Assembly: GCA_903901875.1 (NCBI GenBank)
Contig: CAIUSO010000010.1
Span: 1-64,000 of the forward strand
Length of the DNA stretch: 64,000 nucleotides
Reading direction: 5' to 3'
From: an uncultured Geobacteraceae bacterium
Lineage (GTDB): Bacteria; Desulfobacterota; Desulfuromonadia; Geobacterales; Pseudopelobacteraceae
The translations under genes were made by a program, and so were the position numbers. Under the pieces are notes generated by a model. It ran no database searches, had not been told where the DNA came from, and saw nothing but the letters and a program-made list of their open reading frames with translations. Shown here one piece after another: positions 11,701-19,183 of this stretch (position 1 is its first letter; the number at the start of each line of letters is the position of its first letter).

Positions 11701-12190
11701 CCACACCGGCATCCTTGAGGGCAGTACGCCAATGGGGATGACCAAGGCGAGCCGCCAGGGGAACAACCAGCTCAAGGGTGCCGGTAACTCCGAGTATGAC
11801 ACTCACCCGATCACGGTCATAGGCCCGGTCGGCACCATACCCGGCATCTTTCAAAGCCTGACCGGTGGCCACCAGACCAAGCAACTGGGAGCTGTCAATG
11901 GCCTCAAGGGTCGAGGGAGGAATATTATATTCCATCGGGTTAAAAGGGACGTCGGAAAGGAACCCGCCGCGGCGACCATAGGTCATGTCAGGGGCTTTAG
12001 GATCCTTATCGTGGTAATCTTCTACCCGCCAGTGGCTGGCAGGGATATCCGTAATGGCATCTATCCCCTCCCGAATAGTGGCCCAGTAACTGACACTGTC
12101 TTCAGACTTCGGAAAGAGACAACCGATTCCTATAATTGCAAGCGGTGAAAAGCCGGGAGCGGAATGACCGTTGGCATTATCATGTGTCAC
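5708..12190 (-). CDS. pfaA: PfaA-like polyketide/PUFA synthase: KS-MAT-ACP-ACP-ACP-KR-hot dog
   Basis: Large multifunctional subunit of 2160 aa. Domains: ketosynthase with triad Cys216 (DAACASS), His351 (EAHGTGT) and His389 (GHTKAAAG); malonyl-CoA acyltransferase with FPGQGAQY and GHSYGE (Ser679); a Pro/Ala/Thr-rich linker; three tandem acyl carrier domains with the phosphopantetheine serine in LGIDSIKR at Ser1120, Ser1211 and Ser1301; a ketoreductase with LITGGGRG (about 1590) and catalytic YAVAN (about Tyr1776); and a C-terminal hot-dog domain with the dehydratase-like motif HIIDGKAVLP (His about 1890). The start is GTG, overlapping the pfaD stop by 4 bp (GTGA), so it is co-translated with pfaD. 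It loads malonyl units, condenses and keto-reduces them on its own ACPs, working with PfaC and PfaD. Only three ACPs are present, fewer than the five or more typical of marine PfaA. Product is not predictable from sequence. Confidence 0.94.
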   Translation of the reverse strand: MTHDNANGHSAPGFSPLAIIGIGCLFPKSEDSVSYWATIREGIDAITDIPASHWRVEDYHDKDPKAPDMTYGRRGGFLSDVPFNPMEYNIPPSTLEAIDSSQLLGLVATGQALKDAGYGADRAYDRDRVSVILGVTGTLELVVPLAARLGHPHWRTALKDAGVDDATAEDVVQRISESYVSWQENSFPGLLGNVVAGRITKQFDLGGTNCVVDAACASSLSALHLASLELATGKSDMVVTGGIDTFNDIFMYMCFSKTPALSPSGDAKPFDAEGDGTILGEGLGIMVIKRLADAERDGDKIYAVIRGVGSSSDGKGEAIYTPSATGQKKAIRDAYQRSAVSPDSIGLIEAHGTGTKVGDAVEVSALREIFGTADKPWCALGSVKSQIGHTKAAAGAAGLIKAALSLHHKVLPPTIKVQQPLREVSEQGSPFYISDKKRPWISKSGQPRRAGVSALGFGGSNFHVVLEEYQPVSTVTDWDGTVQILPFSAPDAATLDALLADAAEKRSWGDIRALAATCRSQFDPAAHCRLAIVVEHHHKSNLASHCTSARTMLHSKPDVSWNTPDGICYGVGPVSGAVAALFPGQGAQYTGMLRDLVCSFPTMFTTVETADREFSVSTGRSLVDLIYPPSSFGDGAKEAGETALRATEVAQPAIGAVSLGAARLLATFGFLPEAAAGHSYGELTALCAAERLDESSFHRLSRLRGQLMAAGSGDRGTMLAVSAPLVDVQRLVTEEKLDLVIANRNSPNQAVLSGSSSEIGRAANACKVRSLSCTPLTVAAAFHSPLVADAAMPFREALDTIPLTVGTLPVYANSTATVYPSDEVAAKVLLAGQLALPVEFVGEIEAMYAAGIRTFVEIGPGARLGGLVAAILSSRPHAVVSLDSSSGRRSGIVDLARCLSQLAVAGYAIDLSLWDGDFSPAPVIAGKKPALTINLSGANYVKPKAKRPPVAARPYTAPETAVLTPSTASARSDTPLLSRDIAVESLRVTREGMTALMRMQDETAQLHRKFLEGQDAAGKTIQLLLEQQQRILSGGSVTFAPVSPAPPLPSHTAVSTVSAPVTTAAVPLHVPLPQSAAPSPLLLRTNTAETLLAVISEKTGYPVEMLEMEMGLDSDLGIDSIKRVEILSALQERLPGAPVIGPEQLGSLHTLGEIATFLSAGNGDVTLSDTGNENSSPITETLLLVVSEKTGYPVEMLELEMGLDSDLGIDSIKRVEILSALQERLPGAPVIGPEQLGTLHTLGEIAAFLGAGSQITTAPSTPDNSSECTRILLEVVSEKTGYPVEMLDLEMGLESDLGIDSIKRVEILSALQERLPGSPVIGPEHLGTLHSLGEIARHLAPAVADPAINTPRHVMVVTDNEAESASEVKGNPCCAPIRRSSIVALPLTDTTDSNRISAHGTFWVTNDGSSFSQKLCALIKLRGYSVQLIDIQESFMNMPPEDFCGVVIVAPAEGATDTFFENSFLLMKSLSPALHRAGEGGGALFATISRLDGFFGCGVGTTVVDPLSGGLAGLVKTASHEWGSLTCKAVDIGQFSDPAAEAAAVATELFLDSPVEIGLTPAGRTALKMVELPETMPCTSAPFTEGDVVLITGGGRGVTAAAAVALARVHKPLLVLMGRSPEPSAELEWLNGLHDEGQIKRAIMEHALEKLHPREVEERYQAIVAGRELTTTLDAIERAGGHAVYRSVDIRDGAAVADLCAEIRQNYGPIRGVVHGAGVLADRLIGDKTLEQFGMVYGTKVAGLRSLLAATDGDDLRFIALFSSTTGRFGRSGQIDYAVANEILNKTAQAEARQHPDCRVVSINWGPWDGGMVTPALKKLFAGEGIGLIDLVAGGELLAREITAHGDPVEIIALADAAEDSVVKTGPVRVVEEAYSLNLNSEDFPFIRSHIIDGKAVLPMAVIIEWLAHGALHGNPGFRFYGFNNVRICKGVVFEQQGSCSLHVMSGKAEKRGSFFVVPVELIGTSGNGPRILHASAEILLATKLPSGTRSIAQLPLSPYGTENELIYDNRRLFHVPALQGIERVSGCAASGITALVHGAGKPSEWIKFPFRTVWLADPLILDCAFQLMILWSFERFGCGSLPTFAGSYRQFQEVFPTDGAEIVIKVTAERNHGASADIEFLDRSSGKLIARLENYECIIDPSLQRAFQRNQLDLPLAVV

Positions 12191-13710
12191 GCGAGATACT
12201 CCTTGATCTGTCGGTCTTCGAGCGGTTCTATGGAAAAATCAGCGGGAAGCCTGATATTTTGAAAACGGATAAAGTTGCACCGGGTAATAACTGCTGCACC
12301 GTACAAAATAGTACGGGCCACTGTTGCCACACGGCGTTGATCGGGGGATTCGAGAAAACTTCCGGCTGTCCACTCATTGAAGGCCCCCATGGCAGGCCCA
12401 CACCAGATCTGATAGTCGATGGTCCGGTTTGCGGCACCATCTTTGGCCCAGTGGGCGGCCTGACCCAGATACCAGCGAAATAGCAGGGCCATGCGGTGTT
12501 TCGGTTCCCGTTCTGCCCGTTCCACCTGCCGGGGATCACGCTTCAGAAAAAATTCACGGGTGTCACGCCAGATATCGGTAAACGTTGCCTGAAAAACATT
12601 TTTTTCCAGTTTATCCCGTTCAGTCGCCGGAATAGCCTCCACACTTTCATAGGTACGGTACAGTTCATAGAGACGGGCGGCCCGCATTGGAAACATGGTA
12701 CCCCGTTTTAACACCTGTACGTTAACACCCATTTCAAACATATCGGCGGCCGGTGCCATGGTCACATCTGCCTGACGGGTTGCGGCAAGCATTTTCCGAA
12801 CGGCGTCAGAAGTACCTGATTCCACACAAGCCTGATTAACCGACCCGGTCATGATATATGCAGCTCCCAGGGCAAATGCGGCGGCAGCTGAGGCGGGAGT
12901 GGCAATGCCGCCGGCAAGTCCGACACGCAGCGTAACCGGATAACCGTATTTCTTCTGCATTCTGACCGCCAGTGAGGCGATTGTGGGAAAGAGAGCCATG
13001 GCGGGACGGTTATCGGTGTGTCCGCCCGAATCCGCCTCAGCGGTGATTTCCTGGGCCATTGGAATAGTGGCGGCCAGAGAAACCTGCTCTGCGGTCAGGG
13101 CACCTTCCTGGAACAGTTGCTGGAGAAATTTTTCAGGAGGGGGAGAAAAGAATCGTTCGGCCAACTCCTCACGGGATACTTTGGCCATTATCCGGTTGGG
13201 TGTGACTACGGAGCCATTAACATCACGGTGGATACCGTGGGTACGATAGCGGACCAGCGGCAAAGTGAGGGCAAGAAAAGCCGACGCTTCAACCAGATGC
13301 ACGTTTTTTTCAATATACAACGTGGCAAGTGCCGCTTCAAGATCCGGTTCCTGGGGAGAATGGATCAGGTTAAAGCCAAAGGGAACACCGGAAGCAGCAC
13401 ACCGATCAACGGCAGCTTCCACCGTATGATAGGGTAATCCGGCCGCACCGAAGAAGCCAAGCATTCCGGCTTTTCCCAGCTCTTCAACCATGGCTGCGGA
13501 ACTGATTCCTTTGGCCATTGAGCCACCTATATAGGGATAGCGAATGCCTATCTCCTCACAGAACTGCTGATCGCCCAGCTGTTCGGGAGGAAAAGGGGGG
13601 AGTTCAATTGATCGGGAAATATTTTCAGGTCCGCTCACTGTCACCTGAAGGGGGACGGTTACTCTCTGAAGTTGTTCCGGAGAAACGTTGTCTAAAGTGA
13701 AATATTTCAA
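12187..13710 (-). CDS. pfaD: PfaD-like FMN-dependent enoyl reductase of the Pfa synthase
   Basis: 507 aa, trans-acting enoyl reductase of the 2-nitropropane-dioxygenase/FabK-like TIM-barrel family, which saturates enoyl intermediates on the PfaA carrier domains using an FMN cofactor. Family signs are the IGGSMAKGISSAAMVEELG stretch near residue 38, the glycine-rich GLAGGIATPASAAAAFALGA phosphate-binding loop and the MTGSVNQACVESGTS segment, followed by a helical C-terminal half. The reading frame gives a TTG start at 13710; an in-frame stop lies just upstream and the next methionine is about 64 residues in, so TTG is the only reasonable start although its Shine-Dalgarno is weak. First gene of the pfaD-pfaA-pfaC operon, read from the promoter at 13795-13823. 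The 3' end overlaps pfaA by 4 bp. Gene order pfaD-pfaA-pfaC matches the enoyl-reductase-first order of myxobacterial clusters. Confidence 0.92.
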   Translation of the reverse strand: MKYFTLDNVSPEQLQRVTVPLQVTVSGPENISRSIELPPFPPEQLGDQQFCEEIGIRYPYIGGSMAKGISSAAMVEELGKAGMLGFFGAAGLPYHTVEAAVDRCAASGVPFGFNLIHSPQEPDLEAALATLYIEKNVHLVEASAFLALTLPLVRYRTHGIHRDVNGSVVTPNRIMAKVSREELAERFFSPPPEKFLQQLFQEGALTAEQVSLAATIPMAQEITAEADSGGHTDNRPAMALFPTIASLAVRMQKKYGYPVTLRVGLAGGIATPASAAAAFALGAAYIMTGSVNQACVESGTSDAVRKMLAATRQADVTMAPAADMFEMGVNVQVLKRGTMFPMRAARLYELYRTYESVEAIPATERDKLEKNVFQATFTDIWRDTREFFLKRDPRQVERAEREPKHRMALLFRWYLGQAAHWAKDGAANRTIDYQIWCGPAMGAFNEWTAGSFLESPDQRRVATVARTILYGAAVITRCNFIRFQNIRLPADFSIEPLEDRQIKEYLA

Positions 13711-13746
13711 ATGATTGTACTCATTTCAAAGTTTTCTGTTTAATCA

Positions 13747-13778
13747 ACGGGTATTGTTTCCATGAAAAAAATACCCGT
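13747..13778 (-). promoter_or_regulatory. Inverted repeat in the pfaD leader (operator or hairpin)
   Basis: ACGGGTATT at 13747-13755 is the exact reverse complement of AATACCCGT at 13770-13778, with a 14-base A/T-rich spacer. It sits about 17-48 nt downstream of the predicted transcription start of the pfa operon. No U-run follows on the minus strand, so it is not a standard terminator. It may be the operator of an unlinked regulator or an mRNA stem-loop near the unusual TTG start. Confidence 0.45.
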
Positions 13779-13794
13779 ATCGTAAAAGCTCTTT

Positions 13795-13823
13795 AGTATA
13801 TATGATATCAAGCTATCTTTCAA
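13795..13823 (-). promoter_or_regulatory. Sigma-70 promoter of the pfa operon
   Basis: On the minus strand TTGAAA (13818-13823) is separated by exactly 17 bases from TATACT (13795-13800), a good match to the housekeeping consensus. It lies 85 bases upstream of the pfaD start, giving a leader of about 78 nt that contains the inverted repeat at 13747-13778. It is the only good promoter seen upstream of the three pfa genes. Its position was read directly from the sequence; the activity is inferred. Confidence 0.6.
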
Positions 13824-13862
13824 GTAATTGAAAGAAATTTTGAAAAGGGGGGAGGGTGGAGA

Positions 13863-14483
13863 TCAGGGAGATATGAGAACCGTGCGCCCCGCAACAGAAA
13901 TTTTTCGGTCAACGGAGAGCTTAATTGCCTGAACAAACGTTTGATGTTCGGCACTTCTAATTCTGTCAGAGAGTGATTCTTCAGTGTCATCCTGCTCAAC
14001 GGGAACAACTGATTGAAGAATAATCGGACCGGTATCGGTGCCGCAATCAACAAAATGTACCGTACAACCGGTAAAGCGGACTCCGTAATCAAGTGCCTGC
14101 TGCTGGGCATGAAGTCCGGGAAATGCGGGGAGAAGAGCAGGGTGGATATTCATAATGGCATGGGGAAAAGCATTGACCATGACATCGGTAAGAATCCTCA
14201 TGAAACCGGCAAGAATGACGAGTTCAACCTTGTGACTGCGAAGAATCTCCACGGTTGCGGCATCGTAGGAGCGTCGGTCGGGAAAAGAGCAATTCTCATG
14301 AACTATGGCAGGTATACCGTGGCGACCGGCCCGTTCCAAGCCATAGGCGTCACGTTTATTACTGATGACGCAGACGATTTCGGCATTAAGCTCCCCGGCT
14401 TCTATCTTGTCGATAATTACCTGAAGATTGGTGCCACTTCCCGATACGAGAACTGCGAGTCGACAGGGTGGGTAATCGGACAT
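13863..14483 (-). CDS. purN: Phosphoribosylglycinamide formyltransferase (GART)
   Basis: 206 aa, about the normal length. Transfers a formyl group from 10-formyl-tetrahydrofolate to GAR, the third step of purine synthesis, in the cytoplasm. Visible motifs are the N-terminal VLVSGSGTNLQ phosphate-binding loop, the catalytic Asn-His pair in MNIHPALLPAFPG and the HFVDCGTDTGPII segment carrying the catalytic Asp. It starts 5 bp after the purM stop, so the two form an operon read leftward. No convincing terminator separates it from the pfa promoter region downstream. Confidence 0.97.
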   Translation of the reverse strand: MSDYPPCRLAVLVSGSGTNLQVIIDKIEAGELNAEIVCVISNKRDAYGLERAGRHGIPAIVHENCSFPDRRSYDAATVEILRSHKVELVILAGFMRILTDVMVNAFPHAIMNIHPALLPAFPGLHAQQQALDYGVRFTGCTVHFVDCGTDTGPIILQSVVPVEQDDTEESLSDRIRSAEHQTFVQAIKLSVDRKISVAGRTVLISP

Positions 14484-14488
14484 ATTCG

Positions 14489-15541
14489 TTACCCCTCCAC
14501 CAGTTCAACACGCTCGGTGCCGCTTTCACAGGCTGAAATCTCACCAATAATCCAGGCCTGCTCATCAAGGCCCCGGAGACGGTAAATAATTTCTTCCGCC
14601 TGGTCTTCAGCCACGACAAGCACCATGCCAATACCCATATTAAACGTGCGATACATCTCGTCCCGCTCCACATTACCGGCCTTTTGCAAAACTGAAAACA
14701 GGTTCGGCATTTCCCATCTCGACGTATGGATAGTTGCCTGACACCTTTTCGGCAGAACACGGGGAACGTTTTCCAGCAATCCGCCTCCGGTGATATGGGC
14801 TATTCCGTTGATGGTAAAATCCTTGAGCAGATTCAGGATGGAGCGGACATAGATGCGGGTCGGTGTCAACAGAACATCGGCAACCGTTGCCGTATCGCCG
14901 GGAAAGGTATCTGCAATGGAGAGACCAAGGTGGTCAAAAATAAGGGTACGGGCCAGCGAATAACCGTTACTGTGTAACCCGCTTGAGGCAATACCGATAA
15001 GACGGTTACCAACTGAAATACAGGAACCGTCAATGATCTTGTCACGGTCAACGACGCCGACAGTAAAACCGGCAACATCGTATTCACCCTCAGCATAAAA
15101 ACCGGGCATTTCGGCAGTTTCACCACCGATGAGGGCACAGCCGGCCTGTTTGCATCCTTCGGCTATCCCTTTAACTATTTCTGCACCTTTCTCTGGAAGC
15201 AGTTTGCCGGTGGCGAGATAGTCAAGAAAAAAGAGTGGCTCGGCCCCCTGGACAACAATATCATTGACACACATGGCAACGAGATCAATGCCGATGGTGT
15301 CATGACGCTCTGTCAAAAAAGCCACTTTCAGCTTCGTGCCGACTCCATCGGTACCGGATACCAGGACCGGATTCTTGTACTTTGCGGTATTAAGAGAAAA
15401 CAGACCTCCAAAACCACCGATATCGGCAAGTACTTCAGGACGAGACGTAGCCTTGACCAACGGCTTGATCAGATTAACAAAACTGTTTCCGGCAGCAATA
15501 TCAACGCCCGAATCTTTATAGGTAACGGATTTTTCACTCAT
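14489..15541 (-). CDS. purM: Phosphoribosylformylglycinamidine cyclo-ligase (AIR synthetase)
   Basis: 350 aa, full length. ATP-dependent closure of the imidazole ring from FGAM to AIR, step five of purine synthesis. The N-terminus has [13 protein letters not shown], followed by [14 protein letters not shown] and [11 protein letters not shown], all hallmark PurM nucleotide/substrate-binding sequences; [15 protein letters not shown] lies in the C-terminal domain. The ATG at 15541 is preceded by an AGGAGG Shine-Dalgarno (15550-15555, 8-nt spacing) and the promoter at 15568-15596. First gene of purM-purN; divergent from the lytic transglycosylase gene. Confidence 0.97.
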   Translation of the reverse strand: MSEKSVTYKDSGVDIAAGNSFVNLIKPLVKATSRPEVLADIGGFGGLFSLNTAKYKNPVLVSGTDGVGTKLKVAFLTERHDTIGIDLVAMCVNDIVVQGAEPLFFLDYLATGKLLPEKGAEIVKGIAEGCKQAGCALIGGETAEMPGFYAEGEYDVAGFTVGVVDRDKIIDGSCISVGNRLIGIASSGLHSNGYSLARTLIFDHLGLSIADTFPGDTATVADVLLTPTRIYVRSILNLLKDFTINGIAHITGGGLLENVPRVLPKRCQATIHTSRWEMPNLFSVLQKAGNVERDEMYRTFNMGIGMVLVVAEDQAEEIIYRLRGLDEQAWIIGEISACESGTERVELVEG

Positions 15542-15567
15542 GGTGTGCCCCTCCTGTGTTGAGACCT

Positions 15568-15596
15568 TTTGTAGTTCATGACCTTGAAAATGTCAA
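15568..15596 (-). promoter_or_regulatory. Sigma-70 promoter of purM-purN
   Basis: On the minus strand TTGACA (15591-15596) is a perfect -35 box, followed by 17 bases and TACAAA (15568-15573). The predicted start falls just upstream of the AGGAGG site at 15550-15555. No clear purine-repressor palindrome or purine riboswitch fold was recognised in the short leader. Confidence 0.6.
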
Positions 15597-15669
15597 TTTC
15601 AATCTGGCCTCATTCCGGTAATTACCAGAATAGCACTTGACAAATTCACTACTTTTGCGATTATGTGGA

Positions 15670-16302
15670 ATGGTACTAAATCGACTCGTATACAGTAATA
15701 TTATCAAGCACCTGGTATGGTGCCTGTTTTTCTCTGTTACCTGTGGGGTATACTCGACGGAAGCTGATATTTACCGCTACGTTGATGAAGATGATATCGT
15801 GCATTTTACCGACGCACCAACTGACAAGCGTTTTAAAATTTTTCTCCGTGATCTGAAGAAAGATCGGGAGTTGCGTACTAAACTTAAATTTGTCTCATCT
15901 TCAAATCCTGCCGAATTTGAACAACTGATCAAAACCTGTTCAGTAAAGTATGGTGTAAACGAGAGCTTGGTAAAGGCGGTCATACATGCCGAATCAGGAT
16001 ACAACCCCCGTGCCGTTTCCCCCAAGGGGGCCAGCGGCTTGATGCAGCTGATGCCGGGGACCGCCAAATCGTTGAAAGTAGCCGATCGATTTAATCCAAA
16101 AGATAATGTAGAGGGGGGGGTTAAGTACCTGCGCTTTCTGCTCGACACCTTTCAGGGCGACATTTCACTGGCGGTTGCCGCCTATAATGCCGGACTCAGC
16201 AAGGTTGCTAAATATGGCGGCATCCCCCCCTATGCTGAAACACGAACCTATGTGAACCGCGTTCTCGCGTATATGAAGTCTTATCAGGAAAGCGGTATAT
16301 GA
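15670..16302 (+). CDS. Secreted lytic murein transglycosylase (DUF4124 + SLT domain)
   Basis: 210 aa with a start at ATG 15670. A longer reading begins with TTG at 15637, but that would put a charged and polar extension before the signal peptide. The N-terminus has a hydrophobic signal sequence (about residues 12-28), then a DUF4124-like segment (IYRYVDEDDIVHFTD) and a Slt/MltE-type catalytic domain: catalytic Glu108 in HAESGYNP, then GLMQLMPGTA and AAYNAG. It cleaves the glycan strand of peptidoglycan in the periplasm with 1,6-anhydro product formation. A run of eight G residues (16113-16120) is read through in frame. The 3' end overlaps pgsA by 4 bp (ATGA). Confidence 0.9.
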   Translation: MVLNRLVYSNIIKHLVWCLFFSVTCGVYSTEADIYRYVDEDDIVHFTDAPTDKRFKIFLRDLKKDRELRTKLKFVSSSNPAEFEQLIKTCSVKYGVNESLVKAVIHAESGYNPRAVSPKGASGLMQLMPGTAKSLKVADRFNPKDNVEGGVKYLRFLLDTFQGDISLAVAAYNAGLSKVAKYGGIPPYAETRTYVNRVLAYMKSYQESGI

Positions 16303-16898
16303 CCATGACCAGCGCACGACCGAACCAGATTTTTAACATACCGAATATGCTGACCATGATGCGTATTGCGGCAATTCCACTTCTTGCCGCCCTTTTAATG
16401 TCACCCACCCGTTCAGCAGGTTTCTGGGCCGCCGCCCTTTTTTCTGTGGCTTCCATTACCGACTGGCTCGACGGGTATCTGGCCCGACGCATGGGCATTG
16501 TCACCATTTTCGGCAAGTTCCTTGATCCCATTGCCGACAAGTTGATTGTAATGGCGGCCCTCATCATGATTCTCCCTTTTAACCGGGTACCGGCATGGAT
16601 GGTGCTGGCCATTCTGGGTCGCGAAATAATTATTACCGGCCTACGGGGAATCGCTTCAAGTGAAGGGATTGTTATTCATGCCAGTGACTTGGGAAAATTT
16701 AAAACTATTTTTCAAATTGTGGCGATTATCGGACTGGTACTTCATTTTGACTACAACTGGTTTTTCGGCATTTCCCATGAATATCTGACGGTAAACATGC
16801 ATAATGTCGGCATGTTTTTCCTCTGGATTGCCACCATTCTGACCATCTGGTCGGGGGTTGATTATCTGGTGAGGTTCATACGGGTCATTACCCGTTAA
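16299..16898 (+). CDS. pgsA: CDP-diacylglycerol-glycerol-3-phosphate 3-phosphatidyltransferase
   Basis: 199 aa integral membrane enzyme that makes phosphatidylglycerol phosphate, the committed step to phosphatidylglycerol and cardiolipin. The CDP-alcohol phosphotransferase motif is intact: DWLDGYLARR followed by GKFLDPIADK, giving the D-G-x2-A-R-x8-G-x3-D-x3-D pattern. About five hydrophobic segments are visible. The ATG overlaps the stop of the upstream transglycosylase gene by 4 bp. It ends 18 bp from the convergent GspB-like gene, with no strong terminator between them. Confidence 0.95.
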   Translation: MTMTSARPNQIFNIPNMLTMMRIAAIPLLAALLMSPTRSAGFWAAALFSVASITDWLDGYLARRMGIVTIFGKFLDPIADKLIVMAALIMILPFNRVPAWMVLAILGREIIITGLRGIASSEGIVIHASDLGKFKTIFQIVAIIGLVLHFDYNWFFGISHEYLTVNMHNVGMFFLWIATILTIWSGVDYLVRFIRVITR

Positions 16899-16916
16899 TC
16901 TGACAGTAGACGCCTC

Positions 16917-17603
16917 CTAACGGTTAGATTTTCCCAAGGGAACTTCAAATGTTTCCCCACGCAGGCTGAATACAACCACATCCGTCTGTATTTCTTCAAT
17001 TCTAACCCCCTGTATCACCGATCCGCTTGTTACCGGTGTGCCATTGATAATGGCCATCGGTGCGGAGTTCTTCTCAAAGGCGATGCCGTCCACTTTCAGA
17101 ATCGGTACTTCTTTTACCGATTCCCCCGTTACTGTTCTTGTGTCAGAGGGAACAGGCGAAGAAGATGGATGTGGTACGATTTCAGGAGGGGGAGCGGGGT
17201 GACTCACCTCTATCAGCGGTGGTTGCGATTGCGCTTGGTCTGGCACGGGAATACTGTGACTGAAATTCTGTAGTGGTGCCAAATTAACTTCGGAAACTCC
17301 AGGGGCAGCAGTTGGAATGCCCAGAGAAGTGAAGGCGGTGAACGACGTTTGTGTCTGGGGAGGGGTGGGCGGAGATGGTTTCCCGGCAGCGGTTCCTCCG
17401 GATTTTGTTTGATGTTTTACAATGAGATACGTAGTACCTGAACCAAGGGCCAGCACGAAACAATACGACACCACTAACATCAATGGGGACCTTCGCAGGA
17501 CCTCACCAGTGAGCAACATTTCTGTATTTATGGGATTATGTCCCGCCGTTCCAGCCCTTTTTTCTTCATTCAGTTTTTTGAGTGCCCGTAATATGGAGCT
17601 CAT
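16917..17603 (-). CDS. GspB-like type II secretion/pilus assembly protein
   Basis: 228 aa. One membrane segment (about residues 40-61), then a long Pro/Thr/Ser-rich periplasmic linker and a C-terminal domain (about 165-225) with the GspB signature-like run VDGIAFEKNSAPMAIINGT and QTDVVVFSLRGETFEV. The N-terminal MSSILRALKKLNEEK is typical of the cytoplasmic end of these proteins. It overlaps the upstream ATPase gene by 4 bp. In ExeA/ExeB systems the pair helps insert the secretin through peptidoglycan; here no other secretion genes are adjacent, so the partner secretin is unknown. Confidence 0.75.
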   Translation of the reverse strand: MSSILRALKKLNEEKRAGTAGHNPINTEMLLTGEVLRRSPLMLVVSYCFVLALGSGTTYLIVKHQTKSGGTAAGKPSPPTPPQTQTSFTAFTSLGIPTAAPGVSEVNLAPLQNFSHSIPVPDQAQSQPPLIEVSHPAPPPEIVPHPSSSPVPSDTRTVTGESVKEVPILKVDGIAFEKNSAPMAIINGTPVTSGSVIQGVRIEEIQTDVVVFSLRGETFEVPLGKSNR

Positions 17604-19018
17604 GGTGAACTTCCGGTCTCTATATATTTTTTGTCGATTAAGTAAAAGTGTCCGTTGGCAAGTAATTCAAGATCTTTCAGAGACAGGCTGTCCTTGCCAA
17701 AAAGAGAGGGGGCAACACGGACCTGATTATCTCCATACGACGTTACGGCAATACAGTATTTGCCAAAATCACCGGCAATCGTTGTCTTAACAAGAAAAGG
17801 CATTTTGAATCGAAGTACATCTGCCAATCCTCCCTTGAATTCGGTTAACTGCAGGTTTCTTTTTGCAGCAAGACGGGAAAACATCACGGGAACAGTCAGG
17901 TGTCCCTCGTAGTCACGGACCGGTTTGACTCCCCATGCATGTGCAATAGCATTAAACGCACGGTGATGGACAGTGTCCTGATCAATGGCGAGAAGTTCCA
18001 GGCGGAGCTGTCTGCGTCGATTATTTTTTGAAGTCACAGATGAAGCATTACCCATAACAGCCGATGATTTGATGGAAGCAGTATCAGGAATCTTAGCCGA
18101 AATAGCGCGTTCTTCCCTCCCAATATCAATACTTTTTGTCATAAGAAAAAAAGTGATTGTACCAAGTATAATTACGGTTGTTACTGCCATCGCCATACGT
18201 CGTACCCATGCAGTTGAGCAAATCTCTGTAGTCGCCTTCAGCACCATGGGTGGTGAAATAACTCTCCGTTCATCACCATAGCCAATCAGCAATGAACGGT
18301 CACAGAGATTATTGATCAGGCGGGGCAGACCATTGGAATAGAAATAAATGAGTATCAGAGAAAGGCGACTGAACGAAACACCTCCGGTTTCACCGGCAAC
18401 GGACATCCGATGCCGGATATATCCATCTGTTTCCTCCCGATTCATTGATTTTAACCAATACCGCACGGCTATTCTCTGATTCAGTTGCCGTAACGCGGGG
18501 AGGGCGAGCAATCTCGCCAGCTCAGGTTGTCCGGCCAGTACTATCTGAATAAGTTTGTCATTCTCTGTTTCAAGGTTGGATATGAGACGGAGCTGTTCGA
18601 GAATTTCCGGCGAGAGATTCTGAGCCTCGTCAATGACAAGAACAACCGTTACTCCCCGCGCATTTTCGAGCAGTAAAAAACTATTCAGCTCGGTGAGCAG
18701 CTCACCGGTATATTCACTTGTTGCATTCAGACCAAACTCGTGATTAATACTGCGCAGCAGTTCAACACCGGTCAAGCAGGGGTTAAAGATGAGGGCAGAA
18801 CGGTACTCACGGTCCCCCAGTTGCTCAAGCACCGTGCGGAGTACGGTTGTCTTGCCACTCCCCACCTCTCCAATAAGCTCGATAAAGCCGTAATGATTGT
18901 TAATACCGTATATTAAGTGGGCAAGTGCTTCCCGGTGATTCCTGCTCAGGTAGATAAATCGGGGATTGGGAGTCAGCGTAAACGGTTTTTCATTAAATCC
19001 AAAATAGTTTGTGTACAT
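17600..19018 (-). CDS. ExeA-like AAA ATPase with transmembrane and periplasmic domain
   Basis: 472 aa from ATG 19018; the upstream extension to 19069 is judged unlikely because MYTNYFGFNEKPFTLTPNP is the usual family N-terminus. Walker A GEVGSGKTT lies near residues 50-58 and Walker B VVLVIDEAQNLS near 125-135. A transmembrane helix sits near 273-295, followed by a periplasmic region of roughly 180 residues. ExeA/GspA ATPases use ATP to remodel peptidoglycan or position the secretin, together with GspB, which is encoded immediately downstream with a 4-bp overlap. An alternative is an MSHA MshM-type pilus ATPase. Confidence 0.8.
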   Translation of the reverse strand: MYTNYFGFNEKPFTLTPNPRFIYLSRNHREALAHLIYGINNHYGFIELIGEVGSGKTTVLRTVLEQLGDREYRSALIFNPCLTGVELLRSINHEFGLNATSEYTGELLTELNSFLLLENARGVTVVLVIDEAQNLSPEILEQLRLISNLETENDKLIQIVLAGQPELARLLALPALRQLNQRIAVRYWLKSMNREETDGYIRHRMSVAGETGGVSFSRLSLILIYFYSNGLPRLINNLCDRSLLIGYGDERRVISPPMVLKATTEICSTAWVRRMAMAVTTVIILGTITFFLMTKSIDIGREERAISAKIPDTASIKSSAVMGNASSVTSKNNRRRQLRLELLAIDQDTVHHRAFNAIAHAWGVKPVRDYEGHLTVPVMFSRLAAKRNLQLTEFKGGLADVLRFKMPFLVKTTIAGDFGKYCIAVTSYGDNQVRVAPSLFGKDSLSLKDLELLANGHFYLIDKKYIETGSSP

Positions 19019-19183
19019 GACAGGTAACCGGGATGCAACGTTTGGGAAATACACTGGAAATAGCAACAATCAATTTAACTTGTTGTGTATTTCATAAAAG
19101 CTGATTATTTTCAAGAATAATCAGAGATGACACGGAGATACCTGTTTTCAAAATTTCAAGTTCGGATCCGGGAAAAAAATATA

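Noticed and set aside
13818..13835. Perfect palindrome CTTTCAA-GTAA-TTGAAAG between purN and pfaD
   Set aside because: It lies over the -35 box of the pfa promoter and has no T-run on the purN side, so it is not convincing as a terminator; it could be an operator but is not needed to explain the promoter.
16113..16120. Run of eight G residues in the transglycosylase gene, possible frameshift
   Set aside because: The frame continues past it to the end of the SLT domain with good motifs (GLMQLMPG, AAYNAG), so no error or programmed shift is evident.
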